A stretch of 64,000 nucleotides of DNA from Lachnospiraceae bacterium (GCA_910574185.1 CAJSZQ010000004.1:62001-126000); one strand, 5' to 3'; positions 8,653 through 18,314 are shown, numbered from the stretch's first letter. Notes: a model not told the origin generated them from the sequence alone. A program made the numbers and translations.

Positions 8653-9564
8653 TTAGAATCGAAATACGGACTCAACTTCTCGCAATGTAGGCATAGAACG
8701 TGCGGTGCCTTTTTTCTGTACGCTTATGGAGGCGGCTGCATTCCCGAAGCGGGCTGCAGTAAAAATATCTTTTTTCATCGAACAGGCGTAGGCGAATGCG
8801 CCGTTGAAAGAATCTCCGGCGCCGCTGGTGTCGATGGCATTTACTTTATGGCATGGGAGCATGAGTGTTTCTCTTCCGTCGGACACGAAAACACCCTGGC
8901 TGCCCATGGTAATCACTACATTTTTAACCCCTTTGCTGTGGAAGAAAGCACATGCTTCTGAGGCGCTTTTTTCGTCTGCAACCGGAAAACCGCAGAAATC
9001 AGACGCTTCTATCTCATTTGGTGTAACGATATCCATATAGCGGTAGAACGCTTGTGATATATCTGCATAGGGCGCCGGATTTACGATAGTCGTTTTACCG
9101 TTTTTCTTCGCTAATTTCATTGCGTATTCGCAGGTCTCGATTGGTACGGCAAATTCGGTCATGCAAATATCTGCCAGTTCAAAACAGCGTTTGTTTTTAT
9201 CGACGACTGCAGGAGTGATGGCGGCATTGGCAGCAGCGTGAATTATTACTATGTTCTGGCCGGATTCTTCTACGCAGACAAATGCTGAACCGCTGGGCAT
9301 ATTGGGAACAGTACTAATATAATCTGTATTAACGCCGGCCCATTTCAAATCATCGAAAAGAATCTCATTATTCGGGTCGTGTTCTCCTATCATGCTGATA
9401 AACATGGTTTTAGCGCCTAAGCGTCCGGCGGCAGCGATTTGATTGGCTCCTTTGCCGCCCAGCATCAGAGTGACATTTTTGCAGAGAATACTTTCTTTTG
9501 GCGCCGGCAGATGCCGGCAGTCAATAATATGGTCCAAATTGATGGTTCCGATTCCTAAAATCAT
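8653..9564 (-). CDS. PfkB-family sugar kinase, ribokinase-like
   Basis: A 303-residue carbohydrate kinase with the two PfkB signatures: GGKGANQIAAAGRLGA near the N-terminus and DTSGAGDSFNGAFA with the catalytic Asp near the C-terminus. It would phosphorylate a sugar or nucleoside using ATP. ATG with TAAGGAGG and TATCTT spacing. It is the last gene of a leftward operon with a glycyl-radical enzyme and its activase, across from a ribose-type ABC transporter, so its substrate is probably the imported compound or a product made from it. Closest to ribokinase, but the substrate is inferred only. Confidence 0.85.
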   Translation of the reverse strand: MILGIGTINLDHIIDCRHLPAPKESILCKNVTLMLGGKGANQIAAAGRLGAKTMFISMIGEHDPNNEILFDDLKWAGVNTDYISTVPNMPSGSAFVCVEESGQNIVIIHAAANAAITPAVVDKNKRCFELADICMTEFAVPIETCEYAMKLAKKNGKTTIVNPAPYADISQAFYRYMDIVTPNEIEASDFCGFPVADEKSASEACAFFHSKGVKNVVITMGSQGVFVSDGRETLMLPCHKVNAIDTSGAGDSFNGAFAYACSMKKDIFTAARFGNAAASISVQKKGTARSMPTLREVESVFRF

Positions 9565-9620
9565 AAGATACCTCCTTACGTGTAGAAAATTTGTGTGTGA
9601 AATGTCTGTTTGCAGGTTGG

Positions 9621-10535
9621 TTATTCTCCAATTCTGACAGGGAAGCCAAAGCTGACGAATTGTTCTTTCAACTGAAACATTTCCTTTTCAGAAGGAGGAG
9701 CAAGCTCTGCCAAAGTATACTCCATATCAAGCTTGTCATACTTAGAAGCTCCCAGACGGTGATAAGGGAGAAGACTTACCGGACAGCCGGGGGCTTGTTC
9801 AAGAAGAAAGCGGATGGTTTGCTCCACATTTTTTTGTGTATTATTGATTCCCGGAATAACTGGAATCCGGACGGTGACGTCGGCTTTGGCTTGAATTAGT
9901 CTGCTGAAATTATCCAGTATCAGTTTGTTAGAAACACCGGTATATGTCATGTGGTCTTTCTCGTCTATTATTTTCAAATCATAGAAAAAATAATCAATAT
10001 AAGGAAGAAGTTCACAAAAGATTTCCCATTTGGCGTACCCGCAGGTTTCGATACAGGTGGATATCCGGTGTTTTTTGCATTCTTTTGCAAGTTTACACAG
10101 AAATTCGCCCTGGCTTGCGGCTTCCCCGCCAGAAAATGTTACGCCGCCCCCAGAAGTCTGATAATAAGGAAGGTCCTTTAAAATTATCTGCATGATTTCA
10201 TCGGCGGTTTTGTGCTGTCCTGCCATGGTCAGAGCCTGACTGTTGCAGATTTGCGTACATGCGCCGCAGGACGCGCAGTCTGCGCGGCATATTTGGATGC
10301 CGGGGTTTCCCCAGGACAGCGCGTTATTGGGGCATTCCAAAATGCATTGTTTGCAGGCTATGCATCGGTTTGGCCAGTACATCAATTGATAAATGCTTTT
10401 TTGTGTCTCAGGATTGGCACACCATCTGCATTTAAGAGGACAGCCCTTCAGGAATACGACTGTTCGTATTCCTGGACCGTCTTTGATGGCATACCGTTCT
10501 ATTTCGCTGATAACGCCTTCATTTTTTGTGTTCAC
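9621..10535 (-). CDS. Glycyl-radical enzyme activating protein (radical SAM)
   Basis: A 304-residue activase that uses SAM and a [4Fe-4S] cluster to install the glycyl radical on its partner enzyme. The radical-SAM motif CPLKCRWC is near residue 31. A two-cluster ferredoxin-like insert follows (CIACKQCILECPNNA and CRADCASCGACTQICN), as in dehydratase-type activases but not in pyruvate formate-lyase activase. The SGGGVTFSGGEA block is conserved. The start is GTG at 10535 with AGGAGG six bases upstream. It begins 17 bp after the partner enzyme gene, so the pair is surely cotranscribed. Confidence 0.92.
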   Translation of the reverse strand: MNTKNEGVISEIERYAIKDGPGIRTVVFLKGCPLKCRWCANPETQKSIYQLMYWPNRCIACKQCILECPNNALSWGNPGIQICRADCASCGACTQICNSQALTMAGQHKTADEIMQIILKDLPYYQTSGGGVTFSGGEAASQGEFLCKLAKECKKHRISTCIETCGYAKWEIFCELLPYIDYFFYDLKIIDEKDHMTYTGVSNKLILDNFSRLIQAKADVTVRIPVIPGINNTQKNVEQTIRFLLEQAPGCPVSLLPYHRLGASKYDKLDMEYTLAELAPPSEKEMFQLKEQFVSFGFPVRIGE

Positions 10536-10552
10536 ATTTAACCTCCTGATTT

Positions 10553-12976
10553 CTATAAATCGTGCTCGGTGCGAGCGATGATATCATCTTTGGTCTTTTC
10601 TTCCAAATCATTAAAGAGCGCGCTGTAACCCGCGACCCGGACAACCAGGTCTTTGTAATTGTCCGGATTATTTTTGGCGTCCAGCAGTGTCTCAGTAGAA
10701 GTAACATTAAATTGTACGTGCCAGCCGTTCATAGCAAAAAATGTACGAATCAGGTTCATGACTTTGACAAGTCCTTCTTCGGTGGACATGACGGAGGGCG
10801 ACAGACGGATGTTTAAAAGATTTCCGCCGGTAATCAGGTGATTCGGCATTTTGGAAATGGAATTTAAAACGGCGGTAGGGCCGAGGGTATCCGTTCCATG
10901 GAAGGGAGAGCAACCTTCGGAAAGGGGTTCGCCGGCCTTTCTTCCGTCTGGGGAAGCGCCTACCGCTACGCCCTGTGGAACATTGCCGGAAATGGTTGCA
11001 GTGCAGGGGTAGCTTAAGCATCCGACAGGCCCTCTTCCAATCCGGGCGGTAGGATATTTGTTCTGTTCTTTCATAAAGGAAAGGTAGATGTCGGAACTGA
11101 TTTGATCTACGTAGTCGTCGTCGTTACCAAATTTTGGAGCCCGGTTTACCAGCATCCGACGAATATTTTCACCCTTTTCTCCTTCAAAGTTATTGTGGAG
11201 GCAGGTTAAAAGCTCGCCAGGGGTAAGTCTCCTCTCCTCAAAAACAATCTTCTGCAAGGCAGCAAGGCTGTTGGCGGCATTTGTGATTCCCGTCTCCGGT
11301 CCGGTAACCATATCATAGACGCTGCCGCCTTCTTTGGCGTTTTTTCCTCTGGCGATGCAGTCTTTAACAAGGCCGGAGCAGAAAGCATCTGGCACAAGCT
11401 CTTCTACAGCATAGTCAATGCAGTGTTCGCCGATTACTCTTGTTTTTACAACATAGGACATTTGTTTGTCATAGGCGGCGCGTACTTCCTCCATATTTTC
11501 CATGTCGGCGAGTGTCTTCTCCTGTTTTAGAAGCGTCAGTCTGGTGCGGGCGTCGGTTCCTCCATCTAGAGTGATTTCCAGCACCTTTGCAAAATTGGTA
11601 AAGCTCATGCCGGCGCTTCGGTATCCGAATTTGCCCGGTATGATTGGTTCAATGCAGCCGACAATGGCGTAATTATTAGCGTCTTTTTCCAATACGCCCC
11701 GTTTCATCAGGGAAGGAATCATAACATGGTCTCCATGCATGGCAGGCATGCCAAAACCTAATTTGATAACCTCAACGCATTTATGTAGATATTCTTTTGG
11801 ATTCTTTTCGTTAAACCTGGCGGATACGTTTGGCTGAGTAAGGCGGGTAAGGCTTACGCTGTCCAGACAAATCATGGTAAGGTCGTTAACCGCGTCTTCG
11901 CCTTCCGGTGTGATGCCTCCCAGGGTCAGATTTTGGTAAGTGGGATCGCCGCCTGAGAACCGGGTATGACTCCAGGGACGGATTTTGACAACGCCAAATG
12001 CCTTTATCCACAGGCAGGCTAAGATTTCGGTGGCAGAACTTTGCGTACAGCGGCCTTCGGCAAGGTCTTTTTTATAGTATGGATATAGATACTGGTCCAA
12101 ACGGCCGAAGGACATGGAGTGTCCGTTACTTTCTATCTGTGAGAGAAGGTGGGCGAACCATACGCTCTGAACGCCTTCGTAAAAGGTCTTGGCCGGGTGT
12201 CTGGGAACATGTTCACAGTTGGCGGCGATTGCCAGAAGCTCAGACTTTCGGACTGCGTCTGATTCTCGCCTGGCAAGCTGTCTGGCAAGTACAGCGTAGC
12301 GCTCGGCATAAGCAATCATTCCTTCATAAGCAATGATGACGGATTCGTAGAAAATCCGTTTATGATGGTTTGCGGGGTCGCTTAAGTCCAGTGCATTCAG
12401 ATGAGTTTTTGCATCGTCGATAATACCTTCGGCTCCTTTGTGAAGTAAGGCTTCAAAGTCCAGCATAATATGTCCGTCGCCAGAAGTCATGTTTCCATTG
12501 GCAGACAGAACGCCCATTTTGTAAGCTTCTTTCGCTTGCAGGGGAAGAGTGGCCTGACAGCGGTCTTCCAGTGTCTTTCCTTTCCACCATTCGGCAATGT
12601 CTAAAAGCTCTTCCCGGATACAATCGGGGACAAGAAAACGATCGCCGGGACGCTTTGGCAATTCGTCGATTTCTTCAAAAAGCCAGTTGACGCAATATTC
12701 TGGGAAAATAGAAGCGGCCCGCAGGGAGGCGGCGTGGTTGCCCGCCAGTAATTGTCCGTCTTCTATAAAAAGGCTGATTTTTTTCAGTATGTTTTGAAAT
12801 GCGTAAGCGCGCTTTTTGATGGCGGGTTCATCGGCGTGTTCTTTGTAACCTTCAGTGAGATATCGGGCGCGTTCGATGCAGACCTCCTGGTTTACATTAA
12901 TAGATTCTTCTTTCAAATGTTTGATTCTTTGTAATTGTTTAGATGATAACCCGCATGCTTGATATGTTCGATACAT
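10553..12976 (-). CDS. Glycyl-radical enzyme of the dehydratase/lyase type
   Basis: An 807-residue glycyl-radical enzyme. The radical Gly783 sits in the C-terminal RVAGYSALF motif, and the thiyl Cys441 in VGCIEP, with the C-x-E arrangement seen in diol and glycerol dehydratases and related C-O, C-N or C-S lyases rather than pyruvate formate-lyase (C-C). GHSMSFGRLDQYLYPYY also matches the eliminase group. After the C-x-E motif, where glycerol dehydratase has GWHDAAF, this protein reads GYRSAGMSF, so that Asp seems absent. ATG with AAGGAGC upstream. Genes nearby (PfkB kinase, SorC regulator, ribose-type ABC) point to a sugar-like or polyol-like substrate. No microcompartment genes are present. 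The exact reaction cannot be assigned. Confidence 0.9.
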   Translation of the reverse strand: MYRTYQACGLSSKQLQRIKHLKEESINVNQEVCIERARYLTEGYKEHADEPAIKKRAYAFQNILKKISLFIEDGQLLAGNHAASLRAASIFPEYCVNWLFEEIDELPKRPGDRFLVPDCIREELLDIAEWWKGKTLEDRCQATLPLQAKEAYKMGVLSANGNMTSGDGHIMLDFEALLHKGAEGIIDDAKTHLNALDLSDPANHHKRIFYESVIIAYEGMIAYAERYAVLARQLARRESDAVRKSELLAIAANCEHVPRHPAKTFYEGVQSVWFAHLLSQIESNGHSMSFGRLDQYLYPYYKKDLAEGRCTQSSATEILACLWIKAFGVVKIRPWSHTRFSGGDPTYQNLTLGGITPEGEDAVNDLTMICLDSVSLTRLTQPNVSARFNEKNPKEYLHKCVEVIKLGFGMPAMHGDHVMIPSLMKRGVLEKDANNYAIVGCIEPIIPGKFGYRSAGMSFTNFAKVLEITLDGGTDARTRLTLLKQEKTLADMENMEEVRAAYDKQMSYVVKTRVIGEHCIDYAVEELVPDAFCSGLVKDCIARGKNAKEGGSVYDMVTGPETGITNAANSLAALQKIVFEERRLTPGELLTCLHNNFEGEKGENIRRMLVNRAPKFGNDDDYVDQISSDIYLSFMKEQNKYPTARIGRGPVGCLSYPCTATISGNVPQGVAVGASPDGRKAGEPLSEGCSPFHGTDTLGPTAVLNSISKMPNHLITGGNLLNIRLSPSVMSTEEGLVKVMNLIRTFFAMNGWHVQFNVTSTETLLDAKNNPDNYKDLVVRVAGYSALFNDLEEKTKDDIIARTEHDL

Positions 12977-13015
12977 GATTCTAATTGCTCCTTTTAATTT
13001 AAATATTTATATTGG

Positions 13016-13055
13016 TTTACAAATTTATAATATTGGAAAATTGAATGATTGTCAA
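13016..13055 (-). promoter_or_regulatory. Leftward promoter and operator of the glycyl-radical operon
   Basis: On the minus strand TTGACA (13055-13050), a 17-bp spacer and TATTAT (13032-13027) form a strong sigma-A promoter. The plus-strand sequence TTTACAAATTTATAA (13016-13030) overlaps the -10 and start region and recurs with one change at 13173-13187, by the rightward promoter. It is a likely binding site for the SorC-type regulator. Confidence 0.7.
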
Positions 13056-13131
13056 TAGTGAAAATTTAAGATTTAAAAAGAGTGTGGATAAGAGGAAAAA
13101 GCAATAAATAATCTTGATTATAAAAAATATA

Positions 13132-13187
13132 TTGACATTTTATTCTTTTGGTATATAATAAATGTAAATCAATTTACAAATGTATAA
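13132..13187 (+). promoter_or_regulatory. Rightward promoter with overlapping operator
   Basis: TTGACA (13132-13137), 16 bp, TATAAT (13154-13159). Just downstream lies the palindrome TGTAAAT-CA-ATTTACA (13163-13178), which continues into TTTACAAATGTATAA (13173-13187), matching the site at the leftward promoter in 14 of 15 positions. The promoter faces the regulator gene about 200 bp away. Confidence 0.7.
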
Positions 13188-13278
13188 AAAATAGATATAA
13201 CAGAATAAAACAAGTTGTATAAAAATGAAATAGTTTATATAAGTAAATATAGTTAAAAATGAAATCCTGAAAAGAATA

Positions 13279-13307
13279 TTGACAAATTCTACCTTCGGAA
13301 GTACTGT
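13279..13307 (+). promoter_or_regulatory. Possible second promoter of the regulator gene
   Basis: TTGACA (13279-13284) with a 17-bp spacer to TACTGT (13302-13307). The -35 is perfect, the -10 weak. It lies 83 bp before the start codon at 13390. Confidence 0.4.
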
Positions 13308-13389
13308 TTAAATAATATACATATTGAAAAAATTATTTAAATTTCAAAAAAGTAAATTGGAACGATTCAATTATCAGAAGGAGGATATG

Positions 13390-14355
13390 ATGGCATTATC
13401 ACAGGATTATAAACATGATTTAAAGGTTAAGGCGGCATACTACTATTATAAGAAGGATATGAAGCTGGCAGATATCGCAGACACGCTGAATGTATCCAGA
13501 GTAACGCTGAACAAGCTTCTGAAAGAAGCGGTAGACGAAGGAATTGTCCGGATTGATATTATAGACAGAGATAATACGATTGGGATACTGGAATTGGAAG
13601 AGATGGCGAAGGAACGGTTTCATCTGAAAAATATTAAGATTGCGTCCTCTTTCTCCGGAAGCTGTCATGACGTGGCTTATGCTGCGGCCCGCATGGTAGA
13701 CAGCATGATGTTTGACGGAATTAAGATTTCCCTGACATGGGGAGCCACTCTTGAAATTTTGGTTGACTATTTAGTCGGCAATAATTTTATTAAAGATATT
13801 GAAGTATATACGTTATTGGGGGCGCAGGGGACAATCGGAATGCAGATGCAGCCGAACACAATTGCGCAGAATCTCCTTCGGAAATATAAAGGGACGGGTT
13901 ATGTTATGAATGCGCCTTTTATGTGTGAGACGGCACAAACAGCTCAGAGTATTATGAAAGACGCTTCCTATACATTTATTGTTGATAAGGCAAGAGACTC
14001 CGATTTGACTTTAGTGGGAATCGGGCCGACGCCGAATACTACCGCCAGTAAATCCAGTATGAGATATGATATGGAGACAATCAGAGAATTGAAAAGCAGC
14101 AATGTATGCGGGGACATCTGTTCAAATTTTTATGATATATATGGAAATATAAGCAAGAATCCCTTATGTGACAGATTCGTTAAGGTAAGTTTGGACGAAA
14201 TTAAACAGCATAAGAATGTTGTGGGCATTGCGAATGGGGATTATAAAGTGGCTTCTATATTAGGAGCGTTAAACGGGGGATATTTAGATACGCTGATTAC
14301 AGATCAGAGTACAATGGTCAGCGTAATAGAAATGGCGGACCGGCTAGGAATCTAA
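13390..14355 (+). CDS. SorC/DeoR-type sugar-responsive transcriptional regulator
   Basis: A 321-residue regulator. An N-terminal helix-turn-helix (about residues 22-48, DIADTLNVSRVTLNKLLKEA) is followed by the SorC-type sugar-binding domain (KISLTWGATLEILVDYL, LLGAQGT, VGIGPTPNT). Such proteins bind phosphorylated sugars to change operon expression. Of two adjacent ATG codons, 13390 has the better spacing to AAGGAGG (5 bp); the frame stays open to 13324 without a ribosome site. It sits between the divergent glycyl-radical operon and the ABC transporter genes and most likely controls both through the TTTACAAAT-type sites. Confidence 0.88.
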   Translation: MALSQDYKHDLKVKAAYYYYKKDMKLADIADTLNVSRVTLNKLLKEAVDEGIVRIDIIDRDNTIGILELEEMAKERFHLKNIKIASSFSGSCHDVAYAAARMVDSMMFDGIKISLTWGATLEILVDYLVGNNFIKDIEVYTLLGAQGTIGMQMQPNTIAQNLLRKYKGTGYVMNAPFMCETAQTAQSIMKDASYTFIVDKARDSDLTLVGIGPTPNTTASKSSMRYDMETIRELKSSNVCGDICSNFYDIYGNISKNPLCDRFVKVSLDEIKQHKNVVGIANGDYKVASILGALNGGYLDTLITDQSTMVSVIEMADRLGI

Positions 14356-14588
14356 TGCCAAGTTAAGCATGCATCCATCCTGGAAAATGGTCTGAAAAAT
14401 AGTTAGAGTTTTATTTGGCAGGTATATTTTTACAATAAATCACAGAGCGTATTTGGAAGTTGCATCTGGCGGAAAGCAATTTTAAAAGCGTGTGTTGATT
14501 AAAAATTATCGTAATGATATGCCGAGGCAAATGAAGCTGCGTGAATCATCACAGCACATAAAAACCAAAACCAAGGAGGGTGTAAAAC

Positions 14589-15752
14589 ATGAAGAGAAGA
14601 CTGGCAACATTAGCAGCGTTTGCTGTATGTACAGTAATGACTGTATCAATGGTCGGCTGTGGGAACAGTGCGAACAAAGCGGATGCTGACACTGGAGCGG
14701 AAAAGAAGGCGGAGGAGACGGCAAAAGCAGGGGATGGAAAACAGTGGGATTATGGTTCCATGGCAGATACAGTGGACTATATGGAACTTGTGGAGAATGT
14801 GTGGGGAACGGAGGTTTTGGTTCCGGACAAAGAACTGACCATCGGTTTCATTCCCAAAGCTTTGGAGAATGAGTTCTGGCAGATGGTGGATGACGGAATA
14901 CAGGAAGAAGTTGACAAAATTAATGCAGCCGGATTCAAGGTTAAGTTAGATACCGTATCTCCGCAGGGCGAGACGGATTATGAAGGGCAGTTGTCAATTA
15001 TGACAGATATGGTTAATAAGGGATATGACGCAATCATCGTAGGGCCGATTACGGATTCAAACTGTGTGCCTGGAATTGAGCGGGCACAGGAGGCAGGTAT
15101 TCCGGTAATTCCAATTTGGGTTGAGTTCAAGGATGAGCCATATGTGGATATCTGCGTAGGATCTAATGCATATGCAGAGGGACAGGCTGCCGGTGAGTTT
15201 TTTGCTGAGCAGATTGGTGAAGAAGGCGGTCAGGTTGCTGTTATTACCGGTATCGCCAGCAATCCGATAACACCGGCCCGCACCGATGGATTCTCAGATT
15301 ATTTTAAGGATAATAATCTGGATATTGAGGTGGTAGACGTACAGAATGGCGACTGGGACCGCTCGAAGGCGAAGGACGTTGCCGATACCATGCTGAAAGC
15401 ATACCCGGATTTAAAAGGTATTTATTGTAATAATGACACGATGGCGATGGGCGTTGTAGAGGCTGTCCGGGGTGCGGATAAGCTTGGCGAAGTAATTGTA
15501 GGCGGAACGGATGCTATTTCAGAAGCGCTTACATCAATTAAAGACGGAGATTTGGATTATACTTCCAATAACTTCCCGCATTATGTAGGTAAGATTTCTC
15601 TGGTAGAGGCAGTGAGAGTGCTGGCCGGCGAGAATCTGCCGGAAAATATCACAACTCCTGTGGCTGGTATGTCCAGTGAGAATATCGATATGCCGGAAGC
15701 TGATATTATTGGATGGAAAGATATTGAATGGGTGAGAGAATACAGCAAATAG
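14589..15752 (+). CDS. Sugar ABC transporter solute-binding lipoprotein
   Basis: A 387-residue extracellular binding protein of the ribose/galactose/autoinducer-2 family. The signal peptide ends in a lipobox (SMVGC), with Cys24 as the lipidated residue. A charged low-complexity linker follows, and then the two-lobed periplasmic-binding fold (LTIGFIPKALENEFWQMV, YDAIIVGPITDSN, GIYCNNDTMAMGVVEA). ATG with AAGGAGG upstream. First gene of a binding protein, ATPase and permease set. The ligand is unknown; ribose-like by family and by the PfkB kinase nearby. Confidence 0.9.
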   Translation: MKRRLATLAAFAVCTVMTVSMVGCGNSANKADADTGAEKKAEETAKAGDGKQWDYGSMADTVDYMELVENVWGTEVLVPDKELTIGFIPKALENEFWQMVDDGIQEEVDKINAAGFKVKLDTVSPQGETDYEGQLSIMTDMVNKGYDAIIVGPITDSNCVPGIERAQEAGIPVIPIWVEFKDEPYVDICVGSNAYAEGQAAGEFFAEQIGEEGGQVAVITGIASNPITPARTDGFSDYFKDNNLDIEVVDVQNGDWDRSKAKDVADTMLKAYPDLKGIYCNNDTMAMGVVEAVRGADKLGEVIVGGTDAISEALTSIKDGDLDYTSNNFPHYVGKISLVEAVRVLAGENLPENITTPVAGMSSENIDMPEADIIGWKDIEWVREYSK

Positions 15753-15853
15753 TTAACCCATAGAAAATAAAGGGGCAATCGCGGATTTTGAGTGGCTGTC
15801 CCTGTTATTTTACACATTTTTCCAGATTATTATATGAGGAGGCGAAGATATCT

Positions 15854-17353
15854 GTGAACAATTATATAGAGTTTAAACATATATCGAAAGAATTTCCCGG
15901 TGTAAAGGCGCTGAATGATATTAGTTTCTCAATTAGACAGGGAGAAACACATGCGATTCTTGGAGAGAATGGAGCGGGTAAATCAACGTTGTTGAATATT
16001 TTACATGGAATTTATCAGCCTACGGAAGGTGAACTTCTGATTGACGGTGAAAAGATTGCGTTTACTTCAGCAAACGACGCAATAAAATTTGGAATTGCGA
16101 AAGTGCATCAGGAAATCAATATGGTTCCGGAAATGACGGTAGCTCAGAATATTGCTTTAGGAAATGAACCGCAGAAGGGCGGTTTGATTGATTTGAAGAA
16201 GTTGAATCGTGATATTGCGAAGATTTTAGACAGGCTTCACTGCACCATAAAGCCTACGGATAAGACGGGAGATTTAAGTAATGGCGAGATGCAGATATTG
16301 CAGATTGCGAAAGCGCTGTATCTGGATTCTAAGGTGCTTTCTTTAGATGAGCCGACGGCTTCACTCAGCACCCAGGAGACAGAAAATTTATTCGACATAA
16401 TTGAAGAACTGAAGGAAAAGGGAATTACGATTCTGTATATCAGTCACAGACTGGATGAGATATTTCGGATTGCCGACCGGGCTACGGTTATGCGTGACGG
16501 GCAATATATTGGAACCTACGGAATGGAAGATATGACGAAGGAAAAACTGATTTACAGTATGGTGGGAAGAGATGTGGAAATGTTTGCAACCCGCCAGAAA
16601 CCTTCAAGGGTGGACAAATCTATAGAGGTACTTCGGATAGAAGGATTAGACGCGGAAAATCATGTGGAAAATGTGAGCTTCAACTTATATCAGGGGGAGA
16701 TTCTTGGTTTTTTTGGACTGATTGGAGCAGGAAGAACAGATGTTGTTCGGGCTGTGTTTGGGGCGGATAAAAAAACGGCGGGAAAGATTATTGTACATGG
16801 CGAAAATGTAGAAATGAAATCCCCTGCTGATGCAGTAAAACAAGGTGTTGCATTAATCCCTGAGGACCGCAAGCGTCAGGGATTCAATTCTAATCTGAAT
16901 AACGGACAAAATATGGCTCTTGCTTCCCTGGAGAAATTTGTAAAAGGCATATTTGTGAATCATAAGAAAAAGCATGCAAGAGCAGAGGAATTGCTGGGGG
17001 CAGTGAATTTAAGGCCGAATGATCCGAATTTTATGACGGCGAACCTCTCCGGAGGAAATCAGCAGAAGGTTGTTCTTGGCAAATGGCTTTCGGCTTCCGG
17101 TGATATTATGATTTTTGACGAGCCAACGAAAGGGATTGACGTGGGAGCGAAAGCAGAGATTTATGCATTGATGGAGGAACTCTTAGAACAGGGAAAGTCA
17201 ATTATCATGATTTCTTCGGAATTGACAGAGGTTATGGGAATGAGCGACAGGTTGTTTGTTATGAAGGATGGAAAGATTGTAGCGGAGCTATGGCGGGATG
17301 ATTTTGATGAACAGAGGATATTAACATATGCATTAGAAGGAAGCGAGGGATAA
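15854..17353 (+). CDS. Sugar ABC transporter ATPase, RbsA/MglA type
   Basis: A 499-residue protein with two tandem nucleotide-binding domains, typical of ribose and galactose importers. The first has Walker A GENGAGKST, signature LSNGEMQ and Walker B VLSLDEPTA. The second has the altered P-loop GLIGAGRTD that is normal for this family, then signature LSGGNQQK and IMIFDEPT. The frame opens at 15788, but the GTG at 15854 gives the normal N-terminus and has GAGGAGG upstream. It lies between binding-protein and permease genes, with 4 bp to the latter. Confidence 0.92.
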   Translation: MNNYIEFKHISKEFPGVKALNDISFSIRQGETHAILGENGAGKSTLLNILHGIYQPTEGELLIDGEKIAFTSANDAIKFGIAKVHQEINMVPEMTVAQNIALGNEPQKGGLIDLKKLNRDIAKILDRLHCTIKPTDKTGDLSNGEMQILQIAKALYLDSKVLSLDEPTASLSTQETENLFDIIEELKEKGITILYISHRLDEIFRIADRATVMRDGQYIGTYGMEDMTKEKLIYSMVGRDVEMFATRQKPSRVDKSIEVLRIEGLDAENHVENVSFNLYQGEILGFFGLIGAGRTDVVRAVFGADKKTAGKIIVHGENVEMKSPADAVKQGVALIPEDRKRQGFNSNLNNGQNMALASLEKFVKGIFVNHKKKHARAEELLGAVNLRPNDPNFMTANLSGGNQQKVVLGKWLSASGDIMIFDEPTKGIDVGAKAEIYALMEELLEQGKSIIMISSELTEVMGMSDRLFVMKDGKIVAELWRDDFDEQRILTYALEGSEG

Positions 17354-17357
17354 GGGA

Positions 17358-18314
17358 ATGAAAATCAAATGGAAAAGTGTGGAACGGGAGCTGACGCTTT
17401 TGGCAGCATTGGTTGTCATAGTTATAGTGTTTACAATGATTAATCCGATTTATATTTCGGTGTTTAATATCAGTGATATTATTGAACAGTCGGTTATTTT
17501 CGGGTTGATGGGAATTGGAATGACATTTGTTATCATAACCGGAGGTATTGATTTATCCGTCGGTTCCGTATTAGCGCTGGCAGCAGTTACGGCGGCGAAG
17601 TTGTCTTCCGGAGGCATGAATGTGCTGGGGGTTTTTGTGATATCGCTGGTTCTCAGCGCGGCGCTTGGGGCGGTAAATGGATTTATGGTTTCCTATATGA
17701 ATTTACAGCCGTTTATCGCAACAATGGGCTCTATGTCAATTTTCAGAGGAGTCGCCTATATTGTGACAGAAGGTTTTCCTGTATCCGGTGTAGACCCAGC
17801 GTTTCGGAATGTATTTTATGGTAAGATTTCTGTGGGACTGAGAACCTCGGTTGCAGCGCTTTTGGTCTTTGCGGTGATTGCGCATATTTTACTGAAGTAT
17901 ACGCGTTTTGGGAATTATGTATATGCTATTGGCGGGAATGAGGAAGCCACAAGACTGTCGGGAGTTAAGGTGAAGAGTAATAAGATTAAGGCATATGTAA
18001 TCTGCGGAATCGGCTCAGGGCTTGCGGCAATGATTCTGATTGCGAAGCTTGCCAGTGGAGAACCTACAGCCGGTAACGGGTACGAGCTGAATGCAATTGC
18101 CGCGGCATGTATCGGCGGAACCAGTATGGCAGGCGGCCGGGGAACGATTGCTGGAACTGTAATTGGTGCGATTCTGTTCTCGGCATTAAAGGTTGGGCTG
18201 ATTACTTCAGGTGTGGATACCTTCTGGCAGTATGTCGCTACCGGCGTGGTTATTATTATAGCGGCATATGTTGAGATTATTCAGGGGAAGCTGGCAGGAA
18301 AGAAGAAAAAATAA
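17358..18314 (+). CDS. Sugar ABC transporter permease, RbsC type
   Basis: A 318-residue polytopic permease of the ribose/xylose branched family. Signatures are GMTFVIITGGIDLSVGS, YAIGGNEEATRLSGV and AACIGGTSMAGGRGTIAGT, with about eight to ten hydrophobic segments. Four bases separate it from the ATPase gene, and a lysine-rich tail closes it. No second permease is present, so a homodimer is expected. Confidence 0.92.
   Translation: MKIKWKSVERELTLLAALVVIVIVFTMINPIYISVFNISDIIEQSVIFGLMGIGMTFVIITGGIDLSVGSVLALAAVTAAKLSSGGMNVLGVFVISLVLSAALGAVNGFMVSYMNLQPFIATMGSMSIFRGVAYIVTEGFPVSGVDPAFRNVFYGKISVGLRTSVAALLVFAVIAHILLKYTRFGNYVYAIGGNEEATRLSGVKVKSNKIKAYVICGIGSGLAAMILIAKLASGEPTAGNGYELNAIAAACIGGTSMAGGRGTIAGTVIGAILFSALKVGLITSGVDTFWQYVATGVVIIIAAYVEIIQGKLAGKKKK

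Noticed and set aside
10553-12976. Naming the glycyl-radical enzyme as pyruvate formate-lyase or propanediol dehydratase
   Set aside because: The C-x-E motif and ferredoxin-type activase exclude ordinary PFL, while the missing Asp and the absence of microcompartment genes do not support a diol dehydratase.
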